Source: Sedimentisphaerales bacterium (GTDB lineage Bacteria > Planctomycetota > Phycisphaerae > Sedimentisphaerales > Anaerohalosphaeraceae). From it: a stretch of DNA of 60,897 nt. The DNA lies in the NCBI GenBank assembly GCA_016926155.1, contig JAFGPC010000216.1, positions 1-60,897 on the forward strand, read 5' to 3'. The translations under genes were made by a program, and so were the position numbers. Positions 7,919-16,332 of the stretch are shown here, in pieces (positions within the stretch are counted from its first letter, which is position 1; each line of letters opens with the position of its first letter). Under the pieces are notes generated by a model that searched no databases, was not told the DNA's origin, and saw only the letters and a list, made by a program, of their open reading frames with translations.

Positions 7919-10900
7919 ATGAAGAATAACGGCTGGAAGATTGTTTTAATCTTTGCATTGATCGTGATTGCAGTTTACTCTTTGGTAATACGGGATCCAG
8001 AAAGCGACAAATGGAAGCTGAACCTTAAGCCGGGTCTGGATATTGGGGGAGGCACAAGTCTGATCTATGAAATCGATGCGACAGAGATGGCCGCTAAAGA
8101 TCGCAAAGGTTTGGCCCAAAGCATGATCCCCATTCTCCAGCGACGAATCGATCCGGACAACGTAGCCAATATCGTAATTCGCCCGCAAGGGGATACACGC
8201 ATCGAAATCCAGCTTCCCCTGTCCAGTCCGGAAACCAAGAAACGTCGGGAGGCTTATGAACAGGCGCTGGAGGCCCTTCAGAAAGAAAATCTAAACTTGC
8301 TGACGGTCAAACGCTCTTTGTCACTGGAACCCAACAAGAGAGCCGAACGGCTGGCCCAATTTTCAGGGAATTCTGAAAAACGCAAGAGCATCCTGGATCA
8401 GGTCACATCCGCGTATGACGCGTTAAAAGTCGTGGAGCAAAAACGTGACCGGTACATCACACAACGAGAGCAGCTTAAAACGCAAATCGAAACAACAAAC
8501 ATTCTTAAAGGCGATTTTGTTGAATCCATGGCTGTAAGCTGGTCAAAAAAGACCGGCCAGGATCTTATGGATACAATTAAAAAACAAGTCGACGATGTCA
8601 CCAAGGGAAAAGACGTCACAGAACAAATAAAAACCAAAGCGATCGAACTCATCACCCAATACATGGATGCCTATCGGGGCTGGGCAGATGCCGTTAATGA
8701 ATTGACCCGAGAAGGAGGTGTACGCCAGGAATGGCAGACTGCTGCCGAAGAACTTCAGAAGATTAATCTGGACATTGATGCCCTGACCAGCGCTCTGGAC
8801 ATGCCCGAGACGGCAGATCGGGCAAAAATCATGGTTGATTTCAAGGAACGATTCCCGGATCGAACTGAGAAAATTGATGCCGTGATTGATACATTCAAAA
8901 AATATTCCGCCGTACGGGGTGCCTTGGATGATCCGGAAGATCTCAAGCGAATGCTCCGCGGTGCAGGTGTTTTGGAATTCCGTATTCTTCCAACGATTCC
9001 GGATCCGACCGGTAAGACGAATACGAGCGAATTGGAAGGATACGTGGAGGCCCTTCAGACCAAAGGCCCTAAAGGCGCATCGGATGATCGTTATGTATGG
9101 ATGCAGATCGAGGATCCAAAGAACTGGAAGGTGGATCGTGCGATTCTTGCTCCCTTCGGAGACAAAGTCTATGTACTGGCCAGTAACCAGAACCAGACCA
9201 ATGAAACAATGCTTCGCAATTCAGGAGAGCAGGAATGGAAGCTGAAGCGTGCCCGTCCATTCATCAATCCCGAAACCGGGTGGCCGGCAATTCTTTTTTC
9301 CCTCGATCCTATCGCAGCTAATTTATTTTATAACGTAACAAAAAACAATATTGGGCGGCCGTTGTGTATTTTGCTGGATAATCAGGCCATTTCGGCGCCG
9401 AATATCGAATCAGCAATCAGCAGTAGCGGAACGATTACCGGGCAATTTACGGAAACGGAAGTGCAGGATCTGGTCAACAAACTCAACGCCGGCTCCTTTC
9501 GGGCAAGCTTGAGCGAGGTGCCCATTAGTGAAAAAACCATCGGATCCACCCTTGGTGAAAAAAACCGAAATGAAGGGATTACAGCGGGCCTGTTCGGTCT
9601 GGTGGCAGTAGCGGTTTTTATGCTTATATACTATCTACGCTCCGGATTGATCGCGGATGTTGCATTGCTTTTGAATTTATTATTTATTCTGGCAATCATG
9701 TCCATCTGGCAGGCTACGTTTACCCTGCCGGGCATCGCAGGTCTGATTTTGACTATTGGTATGAGCGTGGACGCCAACGTGCTCATTTTTGAGCGTATTC
9801 GCGAAGAGCAGGAACGGGGCTCTCCGATTCGCACCGCTATCGCCAACGGTTACAGCCGCGCATTTCGAACAATTCTTGACGCCAATATTACCACGTTCTT
9901 CGTGGCATTGATTCTATACATGGTTGCTTCGGAAGAGATTAAGGGCTTCGCAATCGTTCTAATGCTGGGTATTGTTTCCAGTATGTTTACCGCCCTCTTC
10001 GTGACACGTATGACTTATTCCATTCAATTGGATACGGGATTGCTAACCGATCATCTGAGCATGCTCCGCCTGATCCATGATGCAAGAATTAACTGGATGG
10101 GCCTGCGCAAGGTGTTTATCACTGTCTCAGGTGTTTTAATTATTGGTGGACTATCGGCGTTTTTCCTGCGGGATGAAACCACTAACAGCAAATACGACAT
10201 TGAATTTACCGGTGGAACAAGCGTACAGATAGATCTGAAAGCCAGTACGCCATGGGACAACCGTGACAAGGTGGAACAACGATTCCAACAAGTGGCGAGA
10301 GAGCAATTTCAAAACGATGCTCTCGCAGCAGCGAATGTCTATAGCATTGGTAAAACAGGATCGCAGTATGAAATCACAACGACCGAGACAAATAAAACTC
10401 TGTGCACAGTGAAATTCGACCAGGTAGGCAAAAGCATCGAGGACGTAACGAATGCGATTCGTCAAGCTGCTGAAGATGCTGCCGGTACACTTTATAACCT
10501 GAAAGTCACTGTAGATACTGAGGGCAAAACTTTCACCGTCTCGACCAGTCAGGTAAATAAAGGACTGGTCAAATCTGTTCTGGAAAAAGCCTTTACGCAG
10601 AATGGTACAGTGGGTGAACCGACAGTGGATGAGGTGGTCAGTGAGGCAGTCAGAACAGCGTTTGAAGGATATCTTTCAGTGCGGGAAGATCTGGGGATTG
10701 AAATCGCCTCGACAGAGAAAGTAGCCGACACTGATGTGGAATTGACCGATTACCTGGGTGGTATTAAAATTACTGCTAAACTGAGAGAACCAACAACAGC
10801 AACGGACTTGAAGCAACGATTCCGTGATGTCCGATTCAAACCGGATATGCAGGATCTTACCTGGTATCGGTACAATATTCTCAGCACCGATCTAGCCGAA

Positions 10901-11638
10901 CTTGCTCCAGAAGAGGAAGTCGGTGAATTTGTCTATGTCAGCGTGCACCCGGAAGCCGGAAGCCGGGAACTCGACGAAGAGGAGTGGAACCGGTTTGTGA
11001 CAAACGAACAGACCAAGATCATTCAAACCGGTTCCCTGTCAACGACACTTTCACGAGTAACCCAGATTGATCCCTCGATCGGTCAGGAAGCAAAGACGCG
11101 TGCTTTGATCGCAATCATCCTGTCCCTGATTGCTATTGTGGCTTACATCTGGATTCGGTTTGGAACCGCTCGATATGGGATTGCCGCGATTGCCGCTCTG
11201 GTGCACGATGTGTGTATTACGCTGGGTGCTGTCGTTGTATGCACCTATCTGGCCGGTACCCCGATTGGAAAGATGCTGCTGATCCAGGACTTCAAGATCA
11301 ATCTGCAGATTATTGCGGCGTTTCTGACGATCATCGGCTATTCATTGAATGATACGATCGTTGTCTTTGATCGGATCCGTGAAAACCGCGGCAAGCTGTC
11401 AACATTGACTCCACAGATCATCACCGACAGTATCAATCAGACCTTGAGCAGAACCATTCTGACATCATTCACGACTTTCCTTGTAGTGCTGATTATGTAT
11501 CTCTGGGGTGGAACAGGGCTACGAGGATTTACGTTTGCCATGCTGTTCGGTATTATTATAGGCACATATTCATCTATTGCGATTGCAGCACCGATTCTAC
11601 TCATCGGAAGCAAGAAGGATACCTCCTTGAAAAAGTAA
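7919..11638 (+). CDS. secDF: Fused protein translocase subunit SecDF with a helical insertion in SecD
   Basis: I chose ATG 7919 because AGGAAG (7908-7913) lies 5 nt before it; GTG 7913 would overlap that SD. The protein has about 1239 residues. The SecD half has an N-terminal helix, GLDIGGGTSLIYE, LEFRI, and the helix bundle from about 540 with GMSVDANVLIFERIREE. The SecF half begins near 715 with YDIEFTGGTSVQI and the C-terminal bundle FLTIIGYSLNDTIVVFDRIRE. SecDF uses the proton gradient to complete protein translocation. Two oddities stand out. About 240 charged, largely helical residues are inserted in the SecD periplasmic region (about 103-343). The SecF periplasmic region (about 785-1050) is also longer than usual. 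Fusion of SecD and SecF is common in planctomycetes. Confidence 0.95.
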   Translation: MKNNGWKIVLIFALIVIAVYSLVIRDPESDKWKLNLKPGLDIGGGTSLIYEIDATEMAAKDRKGLAQSMIPILQRRIDPDNVANIVIRPQGDTRIEIQLPLSSPETKKRREAYEQALEALQKENLNLLTVKRSLSLEPNKRAERLAQFSGNSEKRKSILDQVTSAYDALKVVEQKRDRYITQREQLKTQIETTNILKGDFVESMAVSWSKKTGQDLMDTIKKQVDDVTKGKDVTEQIKTKAIELITQYMDAYRGWADAVNELTREGGVRQEWQTAAEELQKINLDIDALTSALDMPETADRAKIMVDFKERFPDRTEKIDAVIDTFKKYSAVRGALDDPEDLKRMLRGAGVLEFRILPTIPDPTGKTNTSELEGYVEALQTKGPKGASDDRYVWMQIEDPKNWKVDRAILAPFGDKVYVLASNQNQTNETMLRNSGEQEWKLKRARPFINPETGWPAILFSLDPIAANLFYNVTKNNIGRPLCILLDNQAISAPNIESAISSSGTITGQFTETEVQDLVNKLNAGSFRASLSEVPISEKTIGSTLGEKNRNEGITAGLFGLVAVAVFMLIYYLRSGLIADVALLLNLLFILAIMSIWQATFTLPGIAGLILTIGMSVDANVLIFERIREEQERGSPIRTAIANGYSRAFRTILDANITTFFVALILYMVASEEIKGFAIVLMLGIVSSMFTALFVTRMTYSIQLDTGLLTDHLSMLRLIHDARINWMGLRKVFITVSGVLIIGGLSAFFLRDETTNSKYDIEFTGGTSVQIDLKASTPWDNRDKVEQRFQQVAREQFQNDALAAANVYSIGKTGSQYEITTTETNKTLCTVKFDQVGKSIEDVTNAIRQAAEDAAGTLYNLKVTVDTEGKTFTVSTSQVNKGLVKSVLEKAFTQNGTVGEPTVDEVVSEAVRTAFEGYLSVREDLGIEIASTEKVADTDVELTDYLGGIKITAKLREPTTATDLKQRFRDVRFKPDMQDLTWYRYNILSTDLAELAPEEEVGEFVYVSVHPEAGSRELDEEEWNRFVTNEQTKIIQTGSLSTTLSRVTQIDPSIGQEAKTRALIAIILSLIAIVAYIWIRFGTARYGIAAIAALVHDVCITLGAVVVCTYLAGTPIGKMLLIQDFKINLQIIAAFLTIIGYSLNDTIVVFDRIRENRGKLSTLTPQIITDSINQTLSRTILTSFTTFLVVLIMYLWGGTGLRGFTFAMLFGIIIGTYSSIAIAAPILLIGSKKDTSLKK

Positions 11639-11662
11639 AACATTCGATAGACCATTTGCACA

Positions 11663-11680
11663 CTTCGTTGTAAAACGAAG
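11663..11680 (+). promoter_or_regulatory. Small hairpin overlapping the ribosome binding site of the LysM gene
   Basis: CTTCGTT (11663-11669), loop GTAA, then AACGAAG (11674-11680). The right arm contains most of the only SD-like sequence (GAAGGA, 11677-11682) for the LysM gene. It could reduce translation of that gene relative to secDF. No T-run follows, so it is not an intrinsic terminator. Confidence 0.35.
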
Positions 11681-11691
11681 GATGGGCAGTG

Positions 11692-12165
11692 ATGAACAAG
11701 GACGTAAAAATCGGGATTCTGGTCGGGGCGGCATTGGTAGCCGGCGCCACCTTAATTATCTCCATCTGGCCCGGTTCGTCAGTAGAAGATCGACTAATTC
11801 AAACCTATCGCCAGATGCCACGGGATGCAGATGGATATGAAACTCTCGGTGCCAATGGTAGCACCGAATCGAGCCCAAGCGTGACACAGCACCAAAGCAC
11901 GACACACCGGCAGATCGCCGTGCTGGAGGCATTGGAAAGTTCTAATCAATCCAATGGATCCCCCTCTACTGCCGATCAGCCGCCCGGGAATGACGAAAAA
12001 GCGACTCGCATTCATGAGGTTAAGCAAGGCCAGACCTTGTCGCATATCGCTCAGCAGTATTACGGTTCACCCACACAGTGGCGCAAAATCGTTGAAGCTA
12101 ACAAAAAAACGCTGTCCGATCCCGACAAGGTCAAACCCGGCATGCGACTGGTGATTCCAGAGTAA
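11692..12165 (+). CDS. Membrane-anchored LysM-domain protein
   Basis: The protein has about 157 residues. ATG 11692 lies 9 nt after GAAGGA; GTG one codon upstream is equally possible. A hydrophobic helix (about 6-25, GILVGAALVAGATLIISI) anchors it in the inner membrane. A low-complexity Ser/Gln/Asn linker follows. One LysM domain (about 110-157, HEVKQGQTLSHIAQQYYGS to VKPGMRLVIPE) ends the protein. LysM binds N-acetylglucosamine in peptidoglycan, so the protein probably tethers membrane to wall or positions a partner. It follows secDF by about 50 bp on the same strand and may be cotranscribed. Confidence 0.85.
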   Translation: MNKDVKIGILVGAALVAGATLIISIWPGSSVEDRLIQTYRQMPRDADGYETLGANGSTESSPSVTQHQSTTHRQIAVLEALESSNQSNGSPSTADQPPGNDEKATRIHEVKQGQTLSHIAQQYYGSPTQWRKIVEANKKTLSDPDKVKPGMRLVIPE

Positions 12166-12239
12166 CGTTTCCCTGCTGATTTCCTTGTACGGTACCTCGA
12201 ACAATGATGCATAGCGCACCTGAAAAGGAATGAGCAACA

Positions 12240-12785
12240 ATGGGTGAGAATTTTCACATCACGCTGGATCCTTTCACAATTACAATCATCTTTATCCTTC
12301 TCTCGGCATTTGTAGCCGCCTTCATAAGGGGGCGACGAAAAGACAAATGCCTCAAATCGTTTCAGGGAGACCATATTACACTGCAGCGGATTGATGGACA
12401 TTGTGTCTGGGGAAAGTTGACCGTAGAAAACACGGGGATTGAGTTGTGTCACCAAAATAAACACATGGATGGTCAGAGACACATCGAATCCAGTACGATT
12501 CTGTATAAACACGAACTCGGAGCCATTCAGGGATTTGTGCGTTTTCTGGAAGAATTGGATGAAAACGGAAAACGGCAGCGAAAACGAGAATTAACTCGTA
12601 CTTATCATCCGGGCGTTTTGCGAAGATTGGGACGACGGATGATGAATGTATTGCGGACACTGCGGGATTCGTTTGTGGAGGTGTTGAATCTGGTGTTGGT
12701 TCGGGATCAGAAAACAGCCCGTCTCGGACAGGTTCTTAGTAACCAGGTCAAGTATGTTTCACAAATGAAGGGCAAGATCATCTGA
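12240..12785 (+). CDS. Membrane-anchored hypothetical protein, N-terminal part of a gene interrupted by TGA
   Basis: ATG 12240 is preceded by AAAAGGAATGAG. Residues about 10-30 form one membrane helix (FTITIIFILLSAFVAAFI), followed by a basic, largely helical cytoplasmic region of 150 residues. I do not recognise a named domain. The frame stops at TGA 12783-12785 after 181 residues. Reading on in the same frame continues without another stop to 13019 in protein-like sequence, so this is probably the front part of a 259-residue protein. Either the shorter product is functional or the gene carries a nonsense change. Confidence 0.65.
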   Translation: MGENFHITLDPFTITIIFILLSAFVAAFIRGRRKDKCLKSFQGDHITLQRIDGHCVWGKLTVENTGIELCHQNKHMDGQRHIESSTILYKHELGAIQGFVRFLEELDENGKRQRKRELTRTYHPGVLRRLGRRMMNVLRTLRDSFVEVLNLVLVRDQKTARLGQVLSNQVKYVSQMKGKII

Positions 12786-13019
12786 ACAATTAATACATCC
12801 TTTGAACCTTTGTTGGAACGACATATTGGACAGAAGGTTGTCATTGAAATACTGGAAAAGGACACATGGATCGAATATGTGGGTGTATTAAAGGATTACA
12901 CGTCAGACTTCATTGAAATACTGGATGTCAACTATTCTGTGAAGCAAAGTCAGCACCCCATGCCTGTGGATATGATTATTCCGAGGAATCGAGCAACCGT
13001 ACGGCATCTTGGTGAATAA
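12786..13019 (+). CDS. In-frame continuation of the preceding gene beyond TGA (separate small ORF or readthrough/pseudogene tail)
   Basis: This stretch is in the same frame as 12240-12785 and ends at TAA 13017-13019. The segment EPLLERHIGQKVVIEILEKD, followed by a YVGVLKDYTSDFIEILDV region, looks like a compact beta-rich Sm/RNA-binding-like fold and not like random translation. The only independent start would be TTG 12810 (69 residues), which has no visible SD. The simplest reading is that one 259-codon gene was split by a single TGA. Sequencing error, a genuine nonsense mutation and programmed readthrough cannot be separated here. Nearby genes use TGA as a normal stop, so the code is not globally reassigned. 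Confidence 0.5.
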   Translation, partial: TINTSFEPLLERHIGQKVVIEILEKDTWIEYVGVLKDYTSDFIEILDVNYSVKQSQHPMPVDMIIPRNRATVRHLGE

Positions 13020-13220
13020 CATAATCTTGCTTCAGCAAAGGAGATAAAATCACCGATAGTATTGTATTGACCTCCACAGTATATCAAATAAAGAATCCTG
13101 AGACACAAAAAGACATTGCTTTTCAGGTCACTTATTTCTAGTGTGGTTATATAGCATACAAATGATCTCTCTGCGAATAAAGGCTGTCTGTATTTAATTA
13201 ACGAATACGGAGGATGTTCG

Positions 13221-15029
13221 ATGAATAAACGATTTCGGATTATAGTTGTAACCATTGTCGTATTGGGTATAAGGGTATTTTCCTCGACCAATCACGCTGC
13301 TGATATCAGTGGAACTTTACAGGTCTGGCATAAGGTTACGGTAACATTCGATGGCCCCGAAACGGGCGAGACCGCTGAACCAAATCCCTTTACGGATTAT
13401 CGTCTGATGGTTACGTTTCGGCAGGGAGATCGTAAAATTCATGTCTGCGGATATTATGCCGTGGATGGGAATGCCGCCGAAACCAGTGCTGTTTCAGGCA
13501 GTAAGTGGCGTGCGCATTTTGTCCCGGTTTCTCCCGGGCAGTGGGACTATACAGCCTCTTTTCGAACCGCCAAGAACATTGCAATGACACTTGCTCCTCA
13601 GGCGGGCGTTTCTACATCTTTTGACGGTGTAGCCGGTTCATTTACAGTACGGCCTTCCGACAAGAATGGAAAGGATTTTCGCGGGAAAGGTTTTCTACAT
13701 CCATCACCTGAAGGGTATCTGCGATTTAGCGGATCCGGCAAGTACTGGATTAAAATGGGAGCGGACAGCCCGGAAAATCTCCTTGCCTATGCGGATTTTG
13801 ATGGAACCTTCGACACAGACGGATTAAATCGGGAAGGAGAAGCGCAGGGCGGCGTATTCCTTCATACATACCAGCCGCATGTCAAAGATTGGCGACAGGG
13901 GGATCCGACTTGGCAAGGTGGTAAGGGCAAGGGATTAATCGGAGGACTCAATTACCTGGCCCAAAAAGGTGTCAACAGTGTATATTTCATTACCTACAAC
14001 CTTGATGGAGGTGACGGCAAGGATGTCTGGCCCTGGATCAATCCAGAAGAACGGTTTCGCTTTGACTGCAGCAAGCTCGATCAATGGGAAATCGTGTTTG
14101 AACATATGGATACGCTGGGGATCATGCTGCATAACATCAGCCAGGAGCAGGAAAATGATCAGGGTCTGGACAAAGGGGAATTAGGACCGCAACGCAGGCT
14201 CTATTACCGGGAACTGGCGGCAAGATTCGGCCATCATCTCGGAATTACATGGAACCTGGGCGAGGAGAATACAAACACCGACCAGCAGAGAAAAGCCTTC
14301 GCAGAATACTTTCATGAACTGGATCCATACGACCACCCCGTCGTCGTGCATACATTCCCGGGCCAGTATGACAAGGTGTATAAACCCCTGCTTGGATATC
14401 CATACCTGCAAGGCCCGTCCCTTCAGACAGAAGACACACACAATCAGGTTCGAAAATGGATCGATGAATCCTTAAAGGCGGGTAAAAAATGGTATGTTTG
14501 TCTGGATGAGATCGGTCCGGCCAATACGGGCATCAAGCCGGACGCCGATGATCCTGACCATTACAGCGATCGGACAAAGCATTTGTGGGGTGCTTTAATG
14601 GGCGGTGCCGCCGGTGTGGAATGGTACTTTGGATATCGATTTGCCCATAATGATTTAAACTGCGAAGACTGGCGATCGCGGGATATCTGGTGGGATCAGA
14701 ACCGTTATGCCGTCAACTTTTTTATGAACTATCTGCCGTTCCCTCAAATGCATCATGCCGATGAACTGATAACTGGGAAAAATTACTGCCTTGCCCTTCC
14801 ATGTGAAGTATACGCAGTATATCTGCCCTCCGGAGGAACGACACAGATCGATTTGGGCAATAGCAATTACTCATTTTCAGTTGATTGGTACGATCCTGGA
14901 TCCGGTGGATCATTGCAAATCGGCTCGAAACATACCATCCACGGGCCGGGCAAGCAATCGATTGGCCTGCCTCCAAAGAAACAGGATAAGGATTGGGCGA
15001 TTCTGATCAAATTAGAATCGCGCCCCTAA
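13221..15029 (+). CDS. Secreted DUF5060-domain glycoside hydrolase
   Basis: ATG 13221 lies 7 nt after GGAGG. A signal peptide occupies about residues 1-27 (IIVVTIVVLGIRVFSST). DUF5060, an immunoglobulin-like domain found at the N-terminus of glycoside hydrolases, spans about 33-145 (VWHKVTVTFDGPETGE to FTVRPSD). A TIM-barrel-like catalytic region follows (about 170-500), with candidate acidic residues in WNLGEENTNTDQQ and CLDEIGPANTG. A small beta-sandwich with YLPSGGTTQIDL ends the protein. At 602 residues it matches exported DUF5060 hydrolases, often annotated as apiosidase-like or DUF4038 relatives. A weak promoter candidate is TTGACC 13067 with TAAAGA 13089. The substrate is unknown; the neighbourhood suggests plant or algal polysaccharide. 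Confidence 0.8.
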   Translation: MNKRFRIIVVTIVVLGIRVFSSTNHAADISGTLQVWHKVTVTFDGPETGETAEPNPFTDYRLMVTFRQGDRKIHVCGYYAVDGNAAETSAVSGSKWRAHFVPVSPGQWDYTASFRTAKNIAMTLAPQAGVSTSFDGVAGSFTVRPSDKNGKDFRGKGFLHPSPEGYLRFSGSGKYWIKMGADSPENLLAYADFDGTFDTDGLNREGEAQGGVFLHTYQPHVKDWRQGDPTWQGGKGKGLIGGLNYLAQKGVNSVYFITYNLDGGDGKDVWPWINPEERFRFDCSKLDQWEIVFEHMDTLGIMLHNISQEQENDQGLDKGELGPQRRLYYRELAARFGHHLGITWNLGEENTNTDQQRKAFAEYFHELDPYDHPVVVHTFPGQYDKVYKPLLGYPYLQGPSLQTEDTHNQVRKWIDESLKAGKKWYVCLDEIGPANTGIKPDADDPDHYSDRTKHLWGALMGGAAGVEWYFGYRFAHNDLNCEDWRSRDIWWDQNRYAVNFFMNYLPFPQMHHADELITGKNYCLALPCEVYAVYLPSGGTTQIDLGNSNYSFSVDWYDPGSGGSLQIGSKHTIHGPGKQSIGLPPKKQDKDWAILIKLESRP

Positions 15030-15086
15030 TGCCATTGCGGCGTTTCCATTCCATCGAGAGAAAAAGGATCGACAGATTGCCTCGGG

Positions 15087-15833
15087 CTATACCATGTCCG
15101 GACCGGGGGGTTGCAGGGGGCGGGATTGGGTAAAAAAGCTCCAGACTTCATTTGCGGCAAACTCTTCCACCTGCTTCAGGTATCCGGCCGGAGAAAATCC
15201 TTCTTCTGCTTGAAGGGAACGGGGCCGGGGCCAGATAAAAATCGTCTCAATAAGCAATTTTCGCGGCTCCCTCAGGAAGGATTCAGCTCGGACTTCGATG
15301 GATCGCGGCTCCTGGTCCTGATTCAGTTGGTGTGGTGGAAGAAGCAACCGCAGACCCCCACCGGCAACCGGACGGGATCCTAATGTTTTGAAATCCGCAG
15401 GAGATTGACCGAGACGAACCTCCCAGAGATACTTAAAGGCATGGTCCTGTGAACTGTAAAGATGATGGATCATGGCCGAGGTTTGAATCAATTGGCATTG
15501 TTCCAGACTCCACGCCTGTTTATAAGCCATGGTGGCCGCTTCGGCATCTCGGGAAAACATATCAATGTCATACCCCGGATTGGCTGAGAGAATCTGAATC
15601 TGGGCAACCTGCGGGCCCGGTGAATCCAGCCGGATTTGCAGGTGAGAGGGTTGCTGGCGAGTTAAAGTAAGGCGTTTCTCCGTCGAGTTGACCTGTCCAA
15701 ATTCCAGCCCCTGATCGAGAAGAGACTTTTGAAACTGAACAGACCGGGCGCTATCGGCAAGCCATGGGAAGGCCAGCACATAACTGATCTGAAAACGAAC
15801 ACTGGTTCGACTCTCTCGGTTGATCGGTTCCAT
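15087..15833 (-). CDS. Hypothetical cytoplasmic protein (possible TIGR04255-like)
   Basis: I place the start at ATG 15833 because AAGGA lies about 8 nt upstream on the minus strand; a longer open frame to 15953 has no such signal. The product has 248 residues, no signal peptide and no membrane helix. The pattern is alternating beta strands (TRQQPSHLQIRLDSPGPQ), then a helix and a tail of predicted strands (RSIEVRAESFL). The overall style vaguely resembles the TIGR04255 family of about 250-residue proteins, but no diagnostic motif lets me assert it. It lies convergent to the DUF5060 hydrolase. Confidence 0.6.
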   Translation of the reverse strand: MEPINRESRTSVRFQISYVLAFPWLADSARSVQFQKSLLDQGLEFGQVNSTEKRLTLTRQQPSHLQIRLDSPGPQVAQIQILSANPGYDIDMFSRDAEAATMAYKQAWSLEQCQLIQTSAMIHHLYSSQDHAFKYLWEVRLGQSPADFKTLGSRPVAGGGLRLLLPPHQLNQDQEPRSIEVRAESFLREPRKLLIETIFIWPRPRSLQAEEGFSPAGYLKQVEEFAANEVWSFFTQSRPLQPPGPDMV

Positions 15834-16057
15834 ATCATGATTCCTTATAATCGTTATACACAGTATATTCGATGTGGCCCATTTGACAAGGTGAAGATCA
15901 AAAAAGGCACGTCCCAATATAGGCTTTGGGGATAACGAAATCTGCTGAAACAAGCTTCAGGAAGTAATTTTCGGCCAATCCCCTTAAGACGGGCCGTGGA
16001 AATACCGATGTCAAAACTGATACCTGTATAAATGGACCGCTCTGGCAAGGAAAAACG

Positions 16058-16225
16058 ATGTTGTCCTGGCTGATTCGAAAGAAAAAACAGATTCGCTGCA
16101 AAATAGAAGGCTATGATCTGGATATTTATCCCAGCCAACGAAGTTGTATCAAACAGGACATGACCCACGTACGTCCTCAGCAATTGCCCCCCCTGATGGT
16201 CCGTAAAGCCGCTTGGCGGCGGTAA
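16058..16225 (+). CDS. Small basic hypothetical protein, 55 residues
   Basis: ATG 16058 is preceded by AAGGA with 7 nt spacing, and the frame closes at TAA 16223-16225. The peptide begins MLSWLIRKKKQIRCKIEGYD, contains DLDIYPSQRSCIKQDMTH and ends with a basic tail (VRKAAWRR). Amino acid use looks like a real protein, with many Lys/Arg and a structured core, and codon use resembles the neighbours. It lies between the minus-strand hypothetical gene and hflX. I see no known domain. No other gene is visible in 15834-16332. Confidence 0.5.
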   Translation: MLSWLIRKKKQIRCKIEGYDLDIYPSQRSCIKQDMTHVRPQQLPPLMVRKAAWRR

Positions 16226-16263
16226 TTGTTTCCTCCGTTATCCACACAAAAGTCTACTGGCTC

Positions 16264-16291
16264 TTGTAATTATAATATAGCATGTTATAAT
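16264..16291 (+). promoter_or_regulatory. Promoter of hflX
   Basis: TTGTAA (16264-16269), 16 bp, TATAAT (16286-16291). Another TATAAT is at 16271-16276. The implied transcription start near 16298 lies downstream of the most upstream in-frame start codon of hflX (TTG 16291). This favours translation from TTG 16333. Confidence 0.5.
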
Positions 16292-16332
16292 TGCGTATTA
16301 AAAGCTTTTTGATTGGAGGTTTTTACAGAGAT

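Noticed and set aside
12783-12785. TGA as selenocysteine or reassigned codon
   Set aside because: No selenocysteine insertion hairpin is apparent after it, and other genes in the window end in TGA.
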